From Owenia fusiformis (Eukaryota > Annelida > Polychaeta > Sabellida > Oweniidae), in NCBI GenBank assembly GCA_903813345.2, contig CAIIXF020000004.1, forward strand, positions 11,616,196-11,680,195: DNA of 64,000 nt, written 5' to 3'. The notes beneath the pieces were generated by a model, which worked only from the letters and a program-made list of their open reading frames with translations, was not told the DNA's origin and made no database searches. Each line of letters starts with the position of its first letter. Positions within the stretch are counted from its first letter, which is position 1. The position numbers and the translations under genes were made by a program. Below are positions 24,061-37,100 of this stretch, in pieces.

Positions 24061-27000
24061 TATCAGGTCAGTGTTTGAGTTGTTTGTGGTTAATTGATGG
24101 TTTAGTGTCTTGTCTTGGCTTCATGAAGTGGTAAGTGTTCTAGTAGGGGCATCTCTTGTTGTCGATATGTTAACTCGATTGAGGGTGCTGGTTTTCGGTA
24201 CGCGTTCTGATATTTTTGTGTTTAATATATAGGCGTTCGATGGGTTTGGCGCTAATGTAATGGAAGGCTGTTGCTTTATTGGTAGGGTACCAGCCGTGTT
24301 TGGTTGTTTGGTATGTTGTTTAGATTTTGTGTTGTCGTTTGAATAGTGTTGTGAGCTTGTCTTGTTGTTGAGATAGAACTTAAATTGTGTTGTTGTTTTT
24401 TGGTACGTGGTCTGATATTTTTGTTTGGCGCGTTCGGTGGAATTTGTGCTAGTATAGTGGAAGGCTGTTGTTTTGTTGGCTGTTTACTAGTGTTATTTGG
24501 TTGTTTGGTGCATTGTCTGGACTTCGCTTTGGGGTTTATGAAGTGTTGGTGGCTTTTCCTTTTGTTGAGATATTACCTTTTGTTTATCATAGCTAGTTTC
24601 TGTTTTGATTTTCTTTCATATTTTGTGATATGTGGAATTGGCGTTGGTGTGATTGAAAGAATGTTGCTTTGTTGGTTTGGTGTTGGTTTGGTGTTGTTTT
24701 GTTGTTTAGCATGCTGTTTGGATTATGTTTGTGTTTGTGTTTCATTGGTGGCATATGTTGTTAATGAGATGTGGAATTCATATTGGGAGTTGTTGACCCG
24801 TTCTGTTTTTTTCTTAATGTTTCGTGTTTTTTGGATTGCGTGTTGATTTCGTGGAGAAACATTGTTTTATTCAGTCGGTGTTTGGGTAGTTTGGTTGTTT
24901 GGTTTTTTAATATATAGTCCCGCCTTCTTGAAGTAGTGGGTGTTGTAATGGGGGTAATTCCTGTTGTTGAGATATTAACTTGAATGCGGGTGCTGTTTTT
25001 CGGTGCGCGTTCTAATATCTTTTCTTGTTTTATTGCGTGTTCGGAGAAATTTATGCTCATTTGGTTGTTTGAATGCGTGGTATACAGTTTCGGTTTCATG
25101 TTATGGTTTGTGTTTTGTGTCTGGGTTGTTTGATTGGTTTATAAAAGGAATATCTCTATTGAGTTTGTTAAAGGGGATAGAGTTGGTGTGTTATTGAAGT
25201 GGTTATGTGTGTCTTTATTGGAAACATGCGCGTTCATTCTTACATACGTTTCAATCATTTAGCCATTTGTTTAATCACTCATCCAATCATTCAGTTAGTT
25301 GGACATGAAGACAAGAGTTTGATTCATTAATTCAATTTCTCTTTTGGTAGGGATGGGTGGCCCTGAAATGGCCGGAGTAGTTTGATGGTCTATGTTGATC
25401 TATGTGTTGATGAATAACATACAGGCCAAACTGCCCTAATACGTCACTTCCGCTGAATAGAAAAAAGTAGTTTAAAAAAGGAATGCAGTCCCAACACGAT
25501 TGTGATCATGACGAGTCAGTAAGCTAGTATGTAGGTACAGTTGTCATCTTTTTGAAATGACGACATATGTATGGTTTTGCAATCACCATTAGGATCTGCC
25601 CCGGCTGCCGTCGAGGTCCCCTCCCTGCGTACGAATCATACGCTATTTTGGAGGATTGGCATTCCACCATATCGTCTGAGTGTGGTTTCTATGTTTTAAT
25701 ATTCATGCTGATTATTTTGTGTTTGTGTTGGTTTTTACTATGTGAATGATCTTTTTCTCGATCTCATCTTAGCTATATGGTAAGTGTGGACGTAAGAGAA
25801 CACACTTCCGGTTTGTTTATCAGTTCGAAGATTTGTCTAATTGTCTTTTAATTTTGTATTCTTGTTTGTCGGAACGTTAGTTGCTCAGTCTATGGTGTGT
25901 TGTATGCCGTTTGGTTGGCCTTGTTTTTTCCGTCTAGGGTTGTACTTTAAAGGTATATTAGTTTGTACTACACCCAAAGCCGACCCGGCAACACAAACCG
26001 CACACACTCTACATTATTTTTTGAAGATAAACATTTGATTGATAGTTTGCGGTCTTGTATGTTTTAAGGTAATGTACCTAGTACAGGCCCATAGCCAGAG
26101 GCGACCCCCTGATATCTCCCAAAAATGTGCGTCTTCCCTACATAAACTGGGCAATGGAGAAAAATTTGGGCCAGATTGTTTTCTCCGCGTCAATTCGGAC
26201 ATTTATTTTTGTCCAACTTCCCTTGTGGATTGCCAGGATCGCCCTTTGTGTTTTGTTTAACATACCCTTCAATAGCGGATCCAGGGGGCCATATCGGGGG
26301 ATTTCGAAAAGCCTCATTGGTGGGCCTTTTGGACATCACTTGGTTTCATTAGGACCTTACTATTTAATCTTAGGCCAAAAATTGGTTTCAAATTTGGGCT
26401 CAATTCTCGGTAGGTGTGGAGAAAAATTTGGCCCACATTTTTAAAAACAATGCACAAATCTAAAAAAAAGCATGCAATGCACAGTAATGCGCGTTTTTAT
26501 CTCGATTGCCAATAGAGGAGTTTCTAAATAGCTTTAAAATCTCGCTAAATCTCTTTTTTCATGAGATTTTTAGAGATTTGCACTTTTTACCTCTAATGAC
26601 TTACTTTTCTTTATTTTCGATAGCATATTTGAATTCAGTGACAAGTTTTCTCCAATAATAAGTTTTATTTACACAGTTATGTAATTTAAATCATTTTCCA
26701 TGACATTTAAAAAAACTTGGGCCAAATCTCCATTGGTGATACTAAGATTCATTAAAACCTTGGCTTATTCGTATGACAACCAACATTTTCATGTTTAATC
26801 ACAATATGTACATTGACAGTGTCATCCGATGGTATGCCATTCGAGTTTCAGACAGATTCAACCAGCACTTTTTGATAAATCATGAAATTAAGTGACTATT
26901 GCAAGTTTCTAGCATTGACTTGAAAGGAGGTGTGGCCCAAGAAAATCAAAGACAAACAAGGGTGACATCTAATATGTCAGCATTATTCAGCTATTTAGAA

Positions 27001-28535
27001 ACTATACAATTGTATGTGGGGAAGAGCAGGCAGGTAGTTTATAACTAGACTCTGCGCGCAGGGTATTAACTAGCGGATCCAGGCCTAGTTCAAAAAGTTA
27101 AACTCAATACCACGGCTTTCATTTATTAATTTGAGTGTTCTTGTTGTGATTGGGTTTAACTTCCGTGCTATGCTTTCATTGGGTGCAAATTCTCACTATC
27201 AGTTATAAATAAAACGCGCATGGAATTTCATGCGCTGGTATTGGCCAGCATTAAAATATTTTGCATCAAGGGTCGACAGGTACGGAGGTTAAACCTAGGG
27301 CGGGCCACAATTAAGATATGTCAGATAAAGCCCAGACGAGGTTTAACTTGTTGAACTAATCCAGGCCATGCCCGGGGGCAGTGGAAAAAATGTCGCAGGG
27401 GTATTACTTAGCCTTTGGCCTTTATTATTTAATTTTTGCCAAATTATCGGCGACAAACCGGCCTAAATTGTTCAGAATTGCGGCCCAATATTTAGTTAAA
27501 GCTGTCCAGATTCTTTTTCCCATGCAAGCGCGGATATTTCTTCAGACTTGAATCTAAGAATGGGTGCCCCCATTCTTGGCTTCCAGTACAGCTACAGCCC
27601 TTCTTATTACTACCCAGGAGGTTGGTTTAATATAGGAAAAATTATTTGACGGCAGGCGTTGGGGCACAAGGGGGGTCAACCCCCCCCCCCTTACAAAAAG
27701 CTGGCTACGGGCATGTTAGTATAAGTGTTTTCTGTAGATGTTTGATTTATCCTCGTTGATAACAACTTGACACGGCTACACAAACAGCACACAACCAACA
27801 GTACTTTGGAGATAAACACAATAACTCGTATTCCGAAACACAAACAACACAAATGATATAAACACATAAACAGCAAATTAATTGCATTCCCAAACCAGGA
27901 AACCTCATTCAAAATACATCACTAACCCGTACACATAATTCCAATCATAACACAAACATAAATATATAATACAAACTCACCAAATATATAAGTTAAACAT
28001 CAGATAAGACCTAACCAAGCAAGAAAATATATTTTTCAAACCACAAAACGCTTGGTTCTTTTTTCATTCAACAACACGATATAAATAACTGTACTAAAAG
28101 ATCAGACAATTTAAGGAAGGGAATTTCCGTGTAACGGTAGATTCACCTTACACCTCTTATATACAGTGACCTAGATACATAATTAGCGATTAATATATAC
28201 ACATAAAACTAATCTTAAACCAACGAAACTATTACCTAAAAGAACATATATCAACGTGCATTATAACCAATCTCAATCAAACCGATCAGAAAAGCAACAA
28301 TATATATTTCTCATAAATTAACAAACAAAGATATATCGTGACTGTTTCGTTCAGATATTTTTTGTTTTAGTACAAGGGGTCTCAATAATTTATTTGTGTT
28401 TTGGATGAATCAGCCATCTATGATCTTGGATCCGAATGTTGCTTTAAATGTCGCATTGACTTCGACCGTGATGTATTCATTTTGGAAAAGATGTAAATTG
28501 AACCTTAAGAGATGGCTTTTCGAACGTCCATTATT

Positions 28536-29693
28536 CACACTACCCTACCACGTGACCACGTTTAAAAGGGAAACAGGGTACAGCTTAGTTGCAAATGGAG
28601 GACGTGGGTTTAATTCCATATTTCTGAACGTAAAATACATTTTACATATATTTCTAGTGTTCTACCAGACATAGAATTGATTCATCGAGGAGTGTGTAGA
28701 ATATTGTTGGCAAAAAACCACTATAGGCAAAGATAGATAATAGTGGGCGCAGTGAAGCAAAACCAAATGCAATACACGATACATTTCAGTAAATCTATCA
28801 ACGTACAGGGAGCATGTAAGTGTCCCTTCGAAAATGTTACATTGATGTGTAACAAAAAAACAGTTAACTGTTGTTTAAACTGCGTGTCATCGTGTTATAG
28901 GTGTATACGTTTTCTAGTATGTTAGTCAACTGTATTTTTGTGAATTTGAACAAAACATTTTGAATGGTCGGGTTTTTAGGACGGTAGTGAATTAGACCAT
29001 TCAAGGGGTTCTATAGAAAGATTCTTCATATGTAGTTCAGGCAATTTCAATTATTCTGAGTAGCAAATAGTCATTAATACTGATAGCGGATAGTCATTTA
29101 TCATTAACGTGTTGATATTTAATTTCGTTATTTTATTTCAATTTGATACCCTAGTAACACGTATAATCTAGCGTTCTTGTTAATTTAATGACTAAAATGC
29201 ATACGACTTGAAAGCCCGTGTCTAAATCTACAATAATGTTTACTTTATTTGGATTAAATAACAATTGCTGACACCTCAAAGTATCAACAGGCGGCCTTTT
29301 TAGCATTACTTTCACTGTTTGCAACGTAAATGTACATGAGGTCGGGACATGGTATGTCTGTATAATCAGCTTACTTTCTCGCTCCCTGTACTATTGAACA
29401 ATTTACATTCCTTGTACCCTGTATTGATCAACGTTTGCAGCTGTGTACCGTGTACTATGACATATCAAATATTTTAATATTTAAAACGATATTATTTACA
29501 TTATTTCTTCAACTATCATATATCTTGGAACATGGACTTCACTATTGCACCACTGAAGTGTAGCGAATAGCAATATTGACTCACTCCGAGCACCAAACGT
29601 ATTAACCTTTTGACTAAGCAGTCGATATACTCAAAAGCGACATGTTTGAAAGCCAAAAGATTCGCGCATGCGCGATCGAGGTAGGGTAGTGTG
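28536..29693. mobile_element. 1158-bp TIR element, 14-bp TIR, TTATT duplication
   Basis: Perfect 14-bp TIRs CACACTACCCTACC (28536-28549) and complement (29680-29693), flanked by TTATT (28531-28535 and 29694-29698). The left arm (11152-11156) shows a single AATAA, the empty site. Only ORFs under 90 codons are present, so it is non-autonomous. Confidence 0.9.
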
Positions 29694-29716
29694 TTATTTA
29701 CTTGCTCGGAAAAGGA

Positions 29717-30242
29717 AAAGCGTCCGGTAAAAAACACCGAACGGTATTAATGCATGCCATCATTAAAAGATGTCGCGTCGGTAGACCGTCCGGAATTCAC
29801 GGCAAGGAACGGTAAGAGCGTACGGGGGAATTTCACCGATCGGTAAAAGCGTCCGGTTAAAATGCAACGATCGGTAAAAGCGTCGGGTATACGGAGATAG
29901 GTATACCGTACGTACTGGATTGGGTCATGAAATACCGAACGCTATTACGAGAATTCAGATCGGGTAGTTTAGAAAAAGCGTCACGGTTTTTGGAAAATAG
30001 CGTCACGGTTTTTTCAAAATCCGTGACGCTTTTTCGAAAAAACCGTGACGCTTTTTTTCAAATATCGTCAGGCAAAATTAAGATTGGTCACGTTAAATGA
30101 AATAGGTAACGGAATTCCAAGCTATGTACGGTGGTTTAAGTGAAAGGGGTCACGGATCCAAATTAGGCACTGGATTTTAAAAGCGTGCACCAAAACTACT
30201 AAATTAGGTACGTATTACTTTTGATACGGAATTCATGCCATA
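29717..30242 (-). repeat. Repeat unit U, copy 4 (right end of giant palindrome)
   Basis: 526 bp in inverse orientation, ending CATGCCATA at 30242. Same inner boundary as copy 2 (GGACGCTTTTCC). Beyond 30242 the sequence no longer matches the region left of 10617, so this is the palindrome edge. Confidence 0.85.
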
Positions 30243-31866
30243 TCTTTTATACATCTAGACAACAGGTCGTCCATTGAACCCTCCTTCAATGGACAAATCG
30301 GACGACCTTTTCATTGCCCATACTATCTAGTATTTGAAGACTCCAGAAGCAAATTTTGTATTTTGAATTGTATTTCTCTGTGTTACTATTACAAAATTTC
30401 AAAACATATTTCATATTTGGATTCTCCTTTTCGCTATTCGCTCTTCAAACGAGGAGACGAGGAATAGTTTCCTTATATGGACAAAACACTACCCATGATG
30501 CAATTCGTGGGGGAACAAATTCTTACTTCCTTGTTTTTCCCTCATTGACATACAGTAGACTAATTCATTAATATTAAATGGTGAGGCACATCATGACAAA
30601 TCATTGGGCACGCCGGGTTAATGATAGGTAATACAAGAAAGTGCTATAAAAACAGGAACTTTATGGAGTAGCAAACCCCACCGAACAAAACATGTTTTGA
30701 TGAATATTGGCCATATTGAAAATGTATTTTTAACAGAGCTCCCTTGTCCCTGTGTAACAGCATATAAAATTTGAACCAAGTCCGCCCACTGATATCTAAT
30801 CATATTTATTTATTTATTTCCTATTTAGACATATGTTTTGAATATTCGCTTGTTATTGAAGCATGATGCACAATACTTTAAACAGTGTACGTAGATAATT
30901 TGAATGATAACTTGTAAAGATGGCAGGCGAAATAAAATTAAAAACGACATTGAGTTTTGTTACATGTTTAAATATTGTTAAATTAAACTAGTCTAGCTAC
31001 ATGCCCTGTGACCCCCTGTACTACAATAAAACCTATTTATATCCAAAGAACATGTGTAAGTTTCTATAGATTTATTATATCAAATATAACTAATGTCATT
31101 TGCGATAGGCCTAGTTAATTTTTAAACAAAGCATTTGTGTATATGTTTTCATATTCCTAAATCATCTAGTAAGTGGTATCTTAACGTATTTTGATATGTC
31201 TATATGTTTTCGCATATACGTCAATGTTTACTACTGCACTCTATTGACGGACTTTGATAATGAATACAATATAACTCGAGGGGAGGGTCGAGCGAACCTT
31301 GCCCAAAAAATTATTTCAAAATCATTTTCACCACTGATGTTTGCCATTTTGGGGCCAAAGTTAAAAAAAGTGAACCCCCCTGGAATTTCTTTTTGAAAAG
31401 TGACATCCCCTTGTAAAAAGTGACATCCCCAGGCAACGGAGTATTCGAGTTTGAATAATGGCTGCCAATTCTCGTTGAGATGCGACATATTGTTTTTCCC
31501 ATCTATAATGAAAACATTCTATTCAGGGGTTGCCTTGTCAAATGACTTATTATGAAACATCTACTGGATAATTGCACAAGTCTACGAATTTATCAACAGG
31601 CGATCGGGTGAACAGTCCAGCGCTATCTTTACTAACGAATCATTCATGCAGGGTAGGGTCATTCATTGACTTCTTGAATCAAAAACAGAGTATAGTAGTT
31701 ACAGCTGAATTGATGAAGAGGAGATGTGGCCTATTATCCAGCGTCATCTATCTTTCATTCATAGTCGCCTGATCCAATGATTGATATAATGATTTCTTGA
31801 ACCATATAGGCCTGAAGTGTCAATCTATCTAGAGTCGAGGTGGCATTTTGTGTAGCGCACTCAATA
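30243..31866. other. Intergenic region left of the Ty3 element
   Basis: No supported gene. Near 30265-30310 a small inverted repeat (GGTCGTCC, TTGAAGG) is visible. The stretch 31285-31440 (AAAATTATTTCAAAATCATTTTC, GTGAACCCCCCTGGAATTT) is a fragment of the CAGGCCCGTAG MITE family. Confidence 0.5.
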
Positions 31867-33153
31867 TGTAAGGACCCTGGGGTAATAGTTAAATAATAAC
31901 AAAGGGGAAGTTTAACTAAAAAACAAAATCAGGGCCGTCAGTTAATGGCGGAAATAAATAATTAACAGTTGGTAGTGTGACCAGTAAATATGGGGGCAAA
32001 TGAAATAAATACAACAACAATGAATGGTAGCGTGGAAATTTGGAAAGCAAATTGGAATAAGTAAATTTAAATAAATGGTAGCGTGAACGTGGAATTATAT
32101 GAAAGGGAACTAAAGTTTAATGAATATGAGGTGTACTGATAAATACAAATGTGTGATACTATATTACAAAACGAGAAACAAATAAAATAAAGTTTCAAAT
32201 CAATCTATTGTAAATTAAATCTCAAAGATAATAAACACAAATACAATGTTACAAATGAGGTTTGTTGGCACTAGAGTATGTTAGTCTGGCTTACCCACTG
32301 TTCTGGTTCTCTCTGGTCAGACATCATAGCAAGACGGCAAAACAGCAATTTATTCCCAAGTGTTGATTTCAAGTTAAATTCAAATAAGCTAAATGTTAAA
32401 AGTAGGAAGATAAGTATAAACGTTCAAGTGACTGTCAAAGGCGTACAATGATGACCAAAGGAACCAGACAGAATATATACGATGGGCAACCAGATTACCA
32501 TAGTCTAGTGTAGTACCTGACCATTCAGCCAGACACTAAACAAAGGGATGATTATTCTAACTAGGGATAATCTACAAATCATCCCTTTGATCCAACGGGA
32601 TAATCTAAAACTAATTACTACTTGGTACTATTCTACAAACTACAACTAATCGTCTATTCAGAGAGTCTGAATAGAGTCGTCTGGGAAAGTAAGTTCGAAG
32701 TAATAAAATTGCGTGCGCACCTGTACTGAGTGTACAGGTCGCTTGAAAATGGATTAAAATGACAAACTTACTGAATGCGAAAAGTAAAACGAAATTATTA
32801 ATTTAATCAATAGCAATAAAATAAAAAGTGAAATGACAATCGACAACAAGTGTCTACATAAAATACAAGTTGAATAAAAGTTACAAAATAATGATTGAAA
32901 GATACAAAATACGGAAAAGACCATGCCGGAAATACTGGAAAAGTAAAATACTTAATTCGCCATTTCCAACATGGCCGTCAAAACAAAGTAAATCTAAATA
33001 TTTGAAATATGAGAGTAAAAAGGCAAATATAAGGTAAATATGTACACTAAACTACAACTTACTAACTTAAAATATAAACGGAGGGGTTAAATATGACGCC
33101 CGGCGATCGGAAAAGACCAAGGGTTTACCACCTTTTGATCGCCGGTCGTCACA
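31867..33153 (-). repeat. 3' LTR of Ty3 element (element orientation)
   Basis: 1287 bp, essentially identical to 41247-42533. Preceded (element strand) by the purine tract at 33154-33169. Holds sequence that would give the polyadenylation signal. Confidence 0.95.
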
Positions 33154-33169
33154 TCACTCCCCCTTTAAA
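33154..33169 (-). promoter_or_regulatory. Polypurine tract of the Ty3 element
   Basis: The element strand reads TTTAAAGGGGGAGTGA immediately before the 3' LTR, the expected place and composition for plus-strand priming. Confidence 0.8.
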
Positions 33170-33287
33170 AACAGGTTCGACCCGAACCAACAGAAAGAAA
33201 AAAAATATATATGTATATAACACAAGAGTCCATTGACTAAAGAGTCCAATGTTGATTTTAAGGCCTCATTGGCAGTGTTCATATTCA

Positions 33288-34085
33288 TTATAGTTCATCC
33301 ATGGAGTCTGGAGGGGAGAAAATGAAATGATCCACTGAGTCTACTTTGGACACCCTCTCCCCCTGACTTAGTTTGTAACGATCTAACTCATCAGGGGAAA
33401 GGGCGCCCACTACTTTCTCAGACAGGACCACCTCCAGGCTCATCAAGGGAACAATCTCTGAGGGTCCCTCCTTCATTGTTGCCCTCCTTCTCTTCCTTCT
33501 TCGCCTCTTCTTGGAAGGCCCACAGACCACAAGGTGTGTCATGCCTACCACCCGGTTGGGGGAATCTGAAGCAGCAGAAGTGGGGGGCTTCTCAGGAGTT
33601 TGGGCAAGGGTGCCCTCAAACTGGTGAAGAAGCTCACCAGTGACGACACCCCGCTCCTGGAAGACGACCTTCCTCTTGGGGAGTGTTACGGTAACGTCCA
33701 CGTGGGGACTTACAACTGTAGCTGGCACTGATTGTTCTTCGAAGTATGCAAGCTTCACTGGAAGGCTCTCAGGAACTGAAGTTTGAGTAGTTGGGGCTGG
33801 GGGCTCAGCAATGTGTGCCACCCGGACTACTGCTGGTGGTTCAACCTCTGTAGATGGGGCTGGGGATGCAGCCTCAGTAGTTGGGGCCGGGGGCTCAGCA
33901 AGCCGTGCCACCCGGACTACTGGGGACTGTTGAAGCTGGGGGCTCTTCTTCATCAGTTTCACCCTGGCCCGACAGACCTTGACGTGGGCCTTCAGCAGTT
34001 TCCAGGATGAGAACTTTTCCTCACATATGATGGCACCCTTGTTGTTGCGTCTCATGATGGTAGTCCTGCATTCCTGAAAGAACAA
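33288..34085 (-). CDS. Third ORF of the Ty3 element, function unknown
   Basis: 265 aa between the pol stop and the polypurine tract, in the position an envelope gene would have. It has no signal peptide or membrane segment, so it is not an obvious envelope. The N-terminus has CEEKFSSWKLLKAHVKVC, reminiscent of a C2H2 finger but lacking one cysteine. The middle is Pro/Ala/Val-rich with repeated VVRVA.(L/I)AEPPAPTT. About residues 193-203 are strongly basic (KKRRRRKRRR), a likely nuclear or RNA/DNA-binding signal. It could be an accessory protein or a captured host fragment. How it is translated (splicing or internal initiation) is not visible. Confidence 0.75.
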   Translation of the reverse strand: MFFQECRTTIMRRNNKGAIICEEKFSSWKLLKAHVKVCRARVKLMKKSPQLQQSPVVRVARLAEPPAPTTEAASPAPSTEVEPPAVVRVAHIAEPPAPTTQTSVPESLPVKLAYFEEQSVPATVVSPHVDVTVTLPKRKVVFQERGVVTGELLHQFEGTLAQTPEKPPTSAASDSPNRVVGMTHLVVCGPSKKRRRRKRRRATMKEGPSEIVPLMSLEVVLSEKVVGALSPDELDRYKLSQGERVSKVDSVDHFIFSPPDSMDEL

Positions 34086-34146
34086 AATGGGAAAGGGATG
34101 GTGAGGGTTTGAGGGTGACTATGGGCACATATTAAAGCAATATCAT

Positions 34147-37100
34147 TTAACATGTTATGGAGTACACCTCATACCCATCTAACCAGGATGGTACCTTTGC
34201 CTGACGGGAGGGTCGTTTATTTCGATCAGGAGTTGAAGGACCTTGGGCAATTGTTTGGGAGTCCTCCTTAGGGGTGGAAGGCGGAATATTAGAATGAAAT
34301 TCAGGGGGTTTCTCTCCAAGAAAAGGCTTCAAACGATTGCTATGGACAACCTTTTCTTTCCCCTTTATTTCCAACATGTACCGGAGATCATCAAGTTTTA
34401 GGAGAACCTTGAAGGGGCCATGCCAATGATTGGCGAATTTGGGGGTCTGACCTGTCTTGGCTAGGGGGATGTGTAGCCAGACTAGATCATTTTCATGGTA
34501 CTCCGCTAGATTAGCCTTTAAATCATTTTGCCTCTTTTGGTTATTACTTGACAGAGAAATATGATTACGGGCGGTTTCATGGACAACAACCAACCTTTCT
34601 TTGAGGTTTTGACAGTAGGTGGTTGCAGCACTATCTTGGGGTACATTGTTGTAACTTGGGGGTGGCCGACCAAGCACCAGATCCGCTGCAATATGTGGGC
34701 GACGACCAAACATCAACTCAGAGGGAGCAAATTTGGTCGTTTCATGTACAGCAGATCTGAGGGCAGACGCAACAAAAGGAAGGAACTGGGGCCAATCTCG
34801 GTGATGGCTTGAGACAAGTTTGGCAAGCATGGATTCGATTGTCCGGTTAGCTCGTTCGACGAGCCCATCAGACTGGGGATGATAAGGGGTGGTACGGGTC
34901 TTGTTGATTTCAAAAATACGACAAACCTCCTGGAACAGTCGAGACTCAAATTGGGCACCTTGATCAGAATGAAGCTGTAATGGGGCACCATAGCGGCAGA
35001 AAAACTCAGTGATCAAGGCATTGGCGACTGTGGCTGCTTCTTGATTTTGCATGGGAAGAATTTCAGGGAATTTTGTAAAATAGTCTTCAATGACCAAGAC
35101 ATATTTGAAACCTTCCTCAGACTGTGGCAAAGGGCCTAAAATATCAATTCCTATACGTTCAAGTGGGGCCCCAACATTATATTGCTTCATTGGGGCTTTG
35201 GCGCGAGTCCCTGGATTTTTCCTTCTTTGACACTCTTTGCATTCTGCCACCCATTTTGCCACATCCCCTTTGAACCCAACCCAATAATATCGAGGTCGAA
35301 GCCGATTAATTGTTTTAGCCACCCCAAGGTGACCAGTATCAAGAGAATTGTGGAGGTGGGTTAACACTTGGGACCGAAGGGACTTTGGGACTAGGATTTG
35401 CCATTCCACCAAGTTTGTATCAGAATGCACCCACTTCCTATAGATTACTCCATTCTCTAACTTATACCTATCCCATTGGGACCAGTACTGTTTGAGGAGA
35501 GGAGACCGATCAGAAATAGTTTGCCAATCTGGCCGCTTTCCCTCTTCTAACCAGGTGAATAGTTTGGACATTTCGGGGTCTTGGAGTAAAACATCTTTTA
35601 TCCCTTGCTCCGTCAAATTTGGTGCCCAATGGCAATAAGAAACTGGATTGGAACAGTCATCAGATCTATCCGTGCCCGGACTGACAATCCGAACAGAGGG
35701 AGTGGATATCAAATCAATGTCGAAGCTGACACGGTTAATAACAGGGCCATCATTGGAGTCCTCATCAGTTTGGCTGCTGAGAGGGGGTGTGCGTCCAAGA
35801 GCAACCTGTCTATCACAATAGCGGCAGTCAATACATGGGACTCTGGATAAGGCATCAGCGTTGAGGTGCTTCCTGCCAGCCCGATGGGAAATGGTGAAGT
35901 CATACTGACTTAGGTACTCGAGCCAGCGGGCCAGCTGTCCTTCAGGGTTCTTAAATCGGAAGAGCCATGTAAGGGCACTGTGGTCAGTTCGAATGGTAAA
36001 AGGATTCCCATAGAGGTAGTGGTGAAAGTGTTTCACTGCTTTGACAATAGCCAGTAACTCCAACCGGGTAGCACAATAGTTCCTCTCACATTTGGAATGG
36101 GTCTTACTGAAGTTCTGTACAACCCTCTCCTCACCATCTACTATTTGGGATAGCACCGCACCAGATCGACAAGCACTGGCGTCAGTGTCAAGGATCAATG
36201 GTTTAGTTACATCAGGGTAATCTAAAGTTGCTGCATTCAAGAACAGTCTCTTCAGCTCTTCAAAAGCTTCGCCACATGGGGTGGTCCACCTGAAGACAGC
36301 TCCCTTGTCAGTTAGGCGGACCAGGGGCTCAGAAATGCCAGCAAAGTTGGGAATGAATTTCCTGTAGTAGGAACAGTGGCCAAGAAATGCTCGCACCTGT
36401 CGGACTGTTTTGGGGGTAGACCAGTCTCGTACAGCAGCAAACTTGTCAGGGTCTATAGAAATGCCACGCTCAGAGACTACGTGTCCAAGATAGCATACTT
36501 CAGATTGGAACAAATGGCATTTCTTAGGGGACAATTTCAAATTTGCATCTCGAAGTTTTTCAAAAACTTTAGATAATCGGTCAAGATGTTCTTCTACGGT
36601 TGAACTAAAGATTATTATGTCATCAAGGTAGACGAGACAACAATCGGTGTTCAAACCGGATAGAACGACATTCATCAGACGTTGGAAGGTTGCAGGGGCG
36701 TTTGACAAACCAAAGGGCATCACGGTAAACTCATAGAGTCCCCATTTGGTGGAAAATGCAGTTTTCGCTGAGTCAGCATCATTCATAGCTACCTGCCAGT
36801 AGCCACTAGCCAAGTCAAGGGTGCTGAAGTATTTAGAACCCTTTAAACTGTCTAAGGTGTCGTCTATCCTTGGCAGAGGATAGGCGTCCTTCACAGTTAC
36901 TTGATTTAGCTGACGATAGTCAACACAAAAACGGAGTGATCCATCTTTCTTGGGGACAAGTACGATTGGGGAAGCCCAAGGTCCATTGGAGGGTCGGGCA
37001 ATACCTTTTTCAAGGAGCTCCTCAACAATTTGCCGACCTTCACGCTCTTTGGAATAGGGTAATCTTCTTGGAGGCTGCCGGATGGGTTTAGCATCTCTCG

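Larger units (their letters stand above)
19556..30242 (-). repeat. Right arm of giant imperfect palindrome
   Basis: Inverse of 10617-19016, longer because it carries its own insertions: a foldback element (19793-20643), a solo LTR (20675-21845), a LINE fragment (23531-24060) and a TIR element (28536-29693). It also keeps about 0.9 kb (21958-22868) that the left arm lacks. Near 27065-27350 there are further small indels relative to 13380-13500. No gene recognised. Confidence 0.9.

Noticed and set aside
23041-24846. Hydrophobic plus-strand ORFs (138 and 153 codons, LFGLFGCLGCLVV type)
   Set aside because: They come from low-complexity GTTTGGTT-rich DNA in the right palindrome arm; the left arm does not preserve them.
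33288-34085. Envelope gene making this an endogenous retrovirus
   Set aside because: The ORF lacks signal peptide, membrane span and Cys-rich ectodomain; Ty3-type retrotransposon is the safer call.
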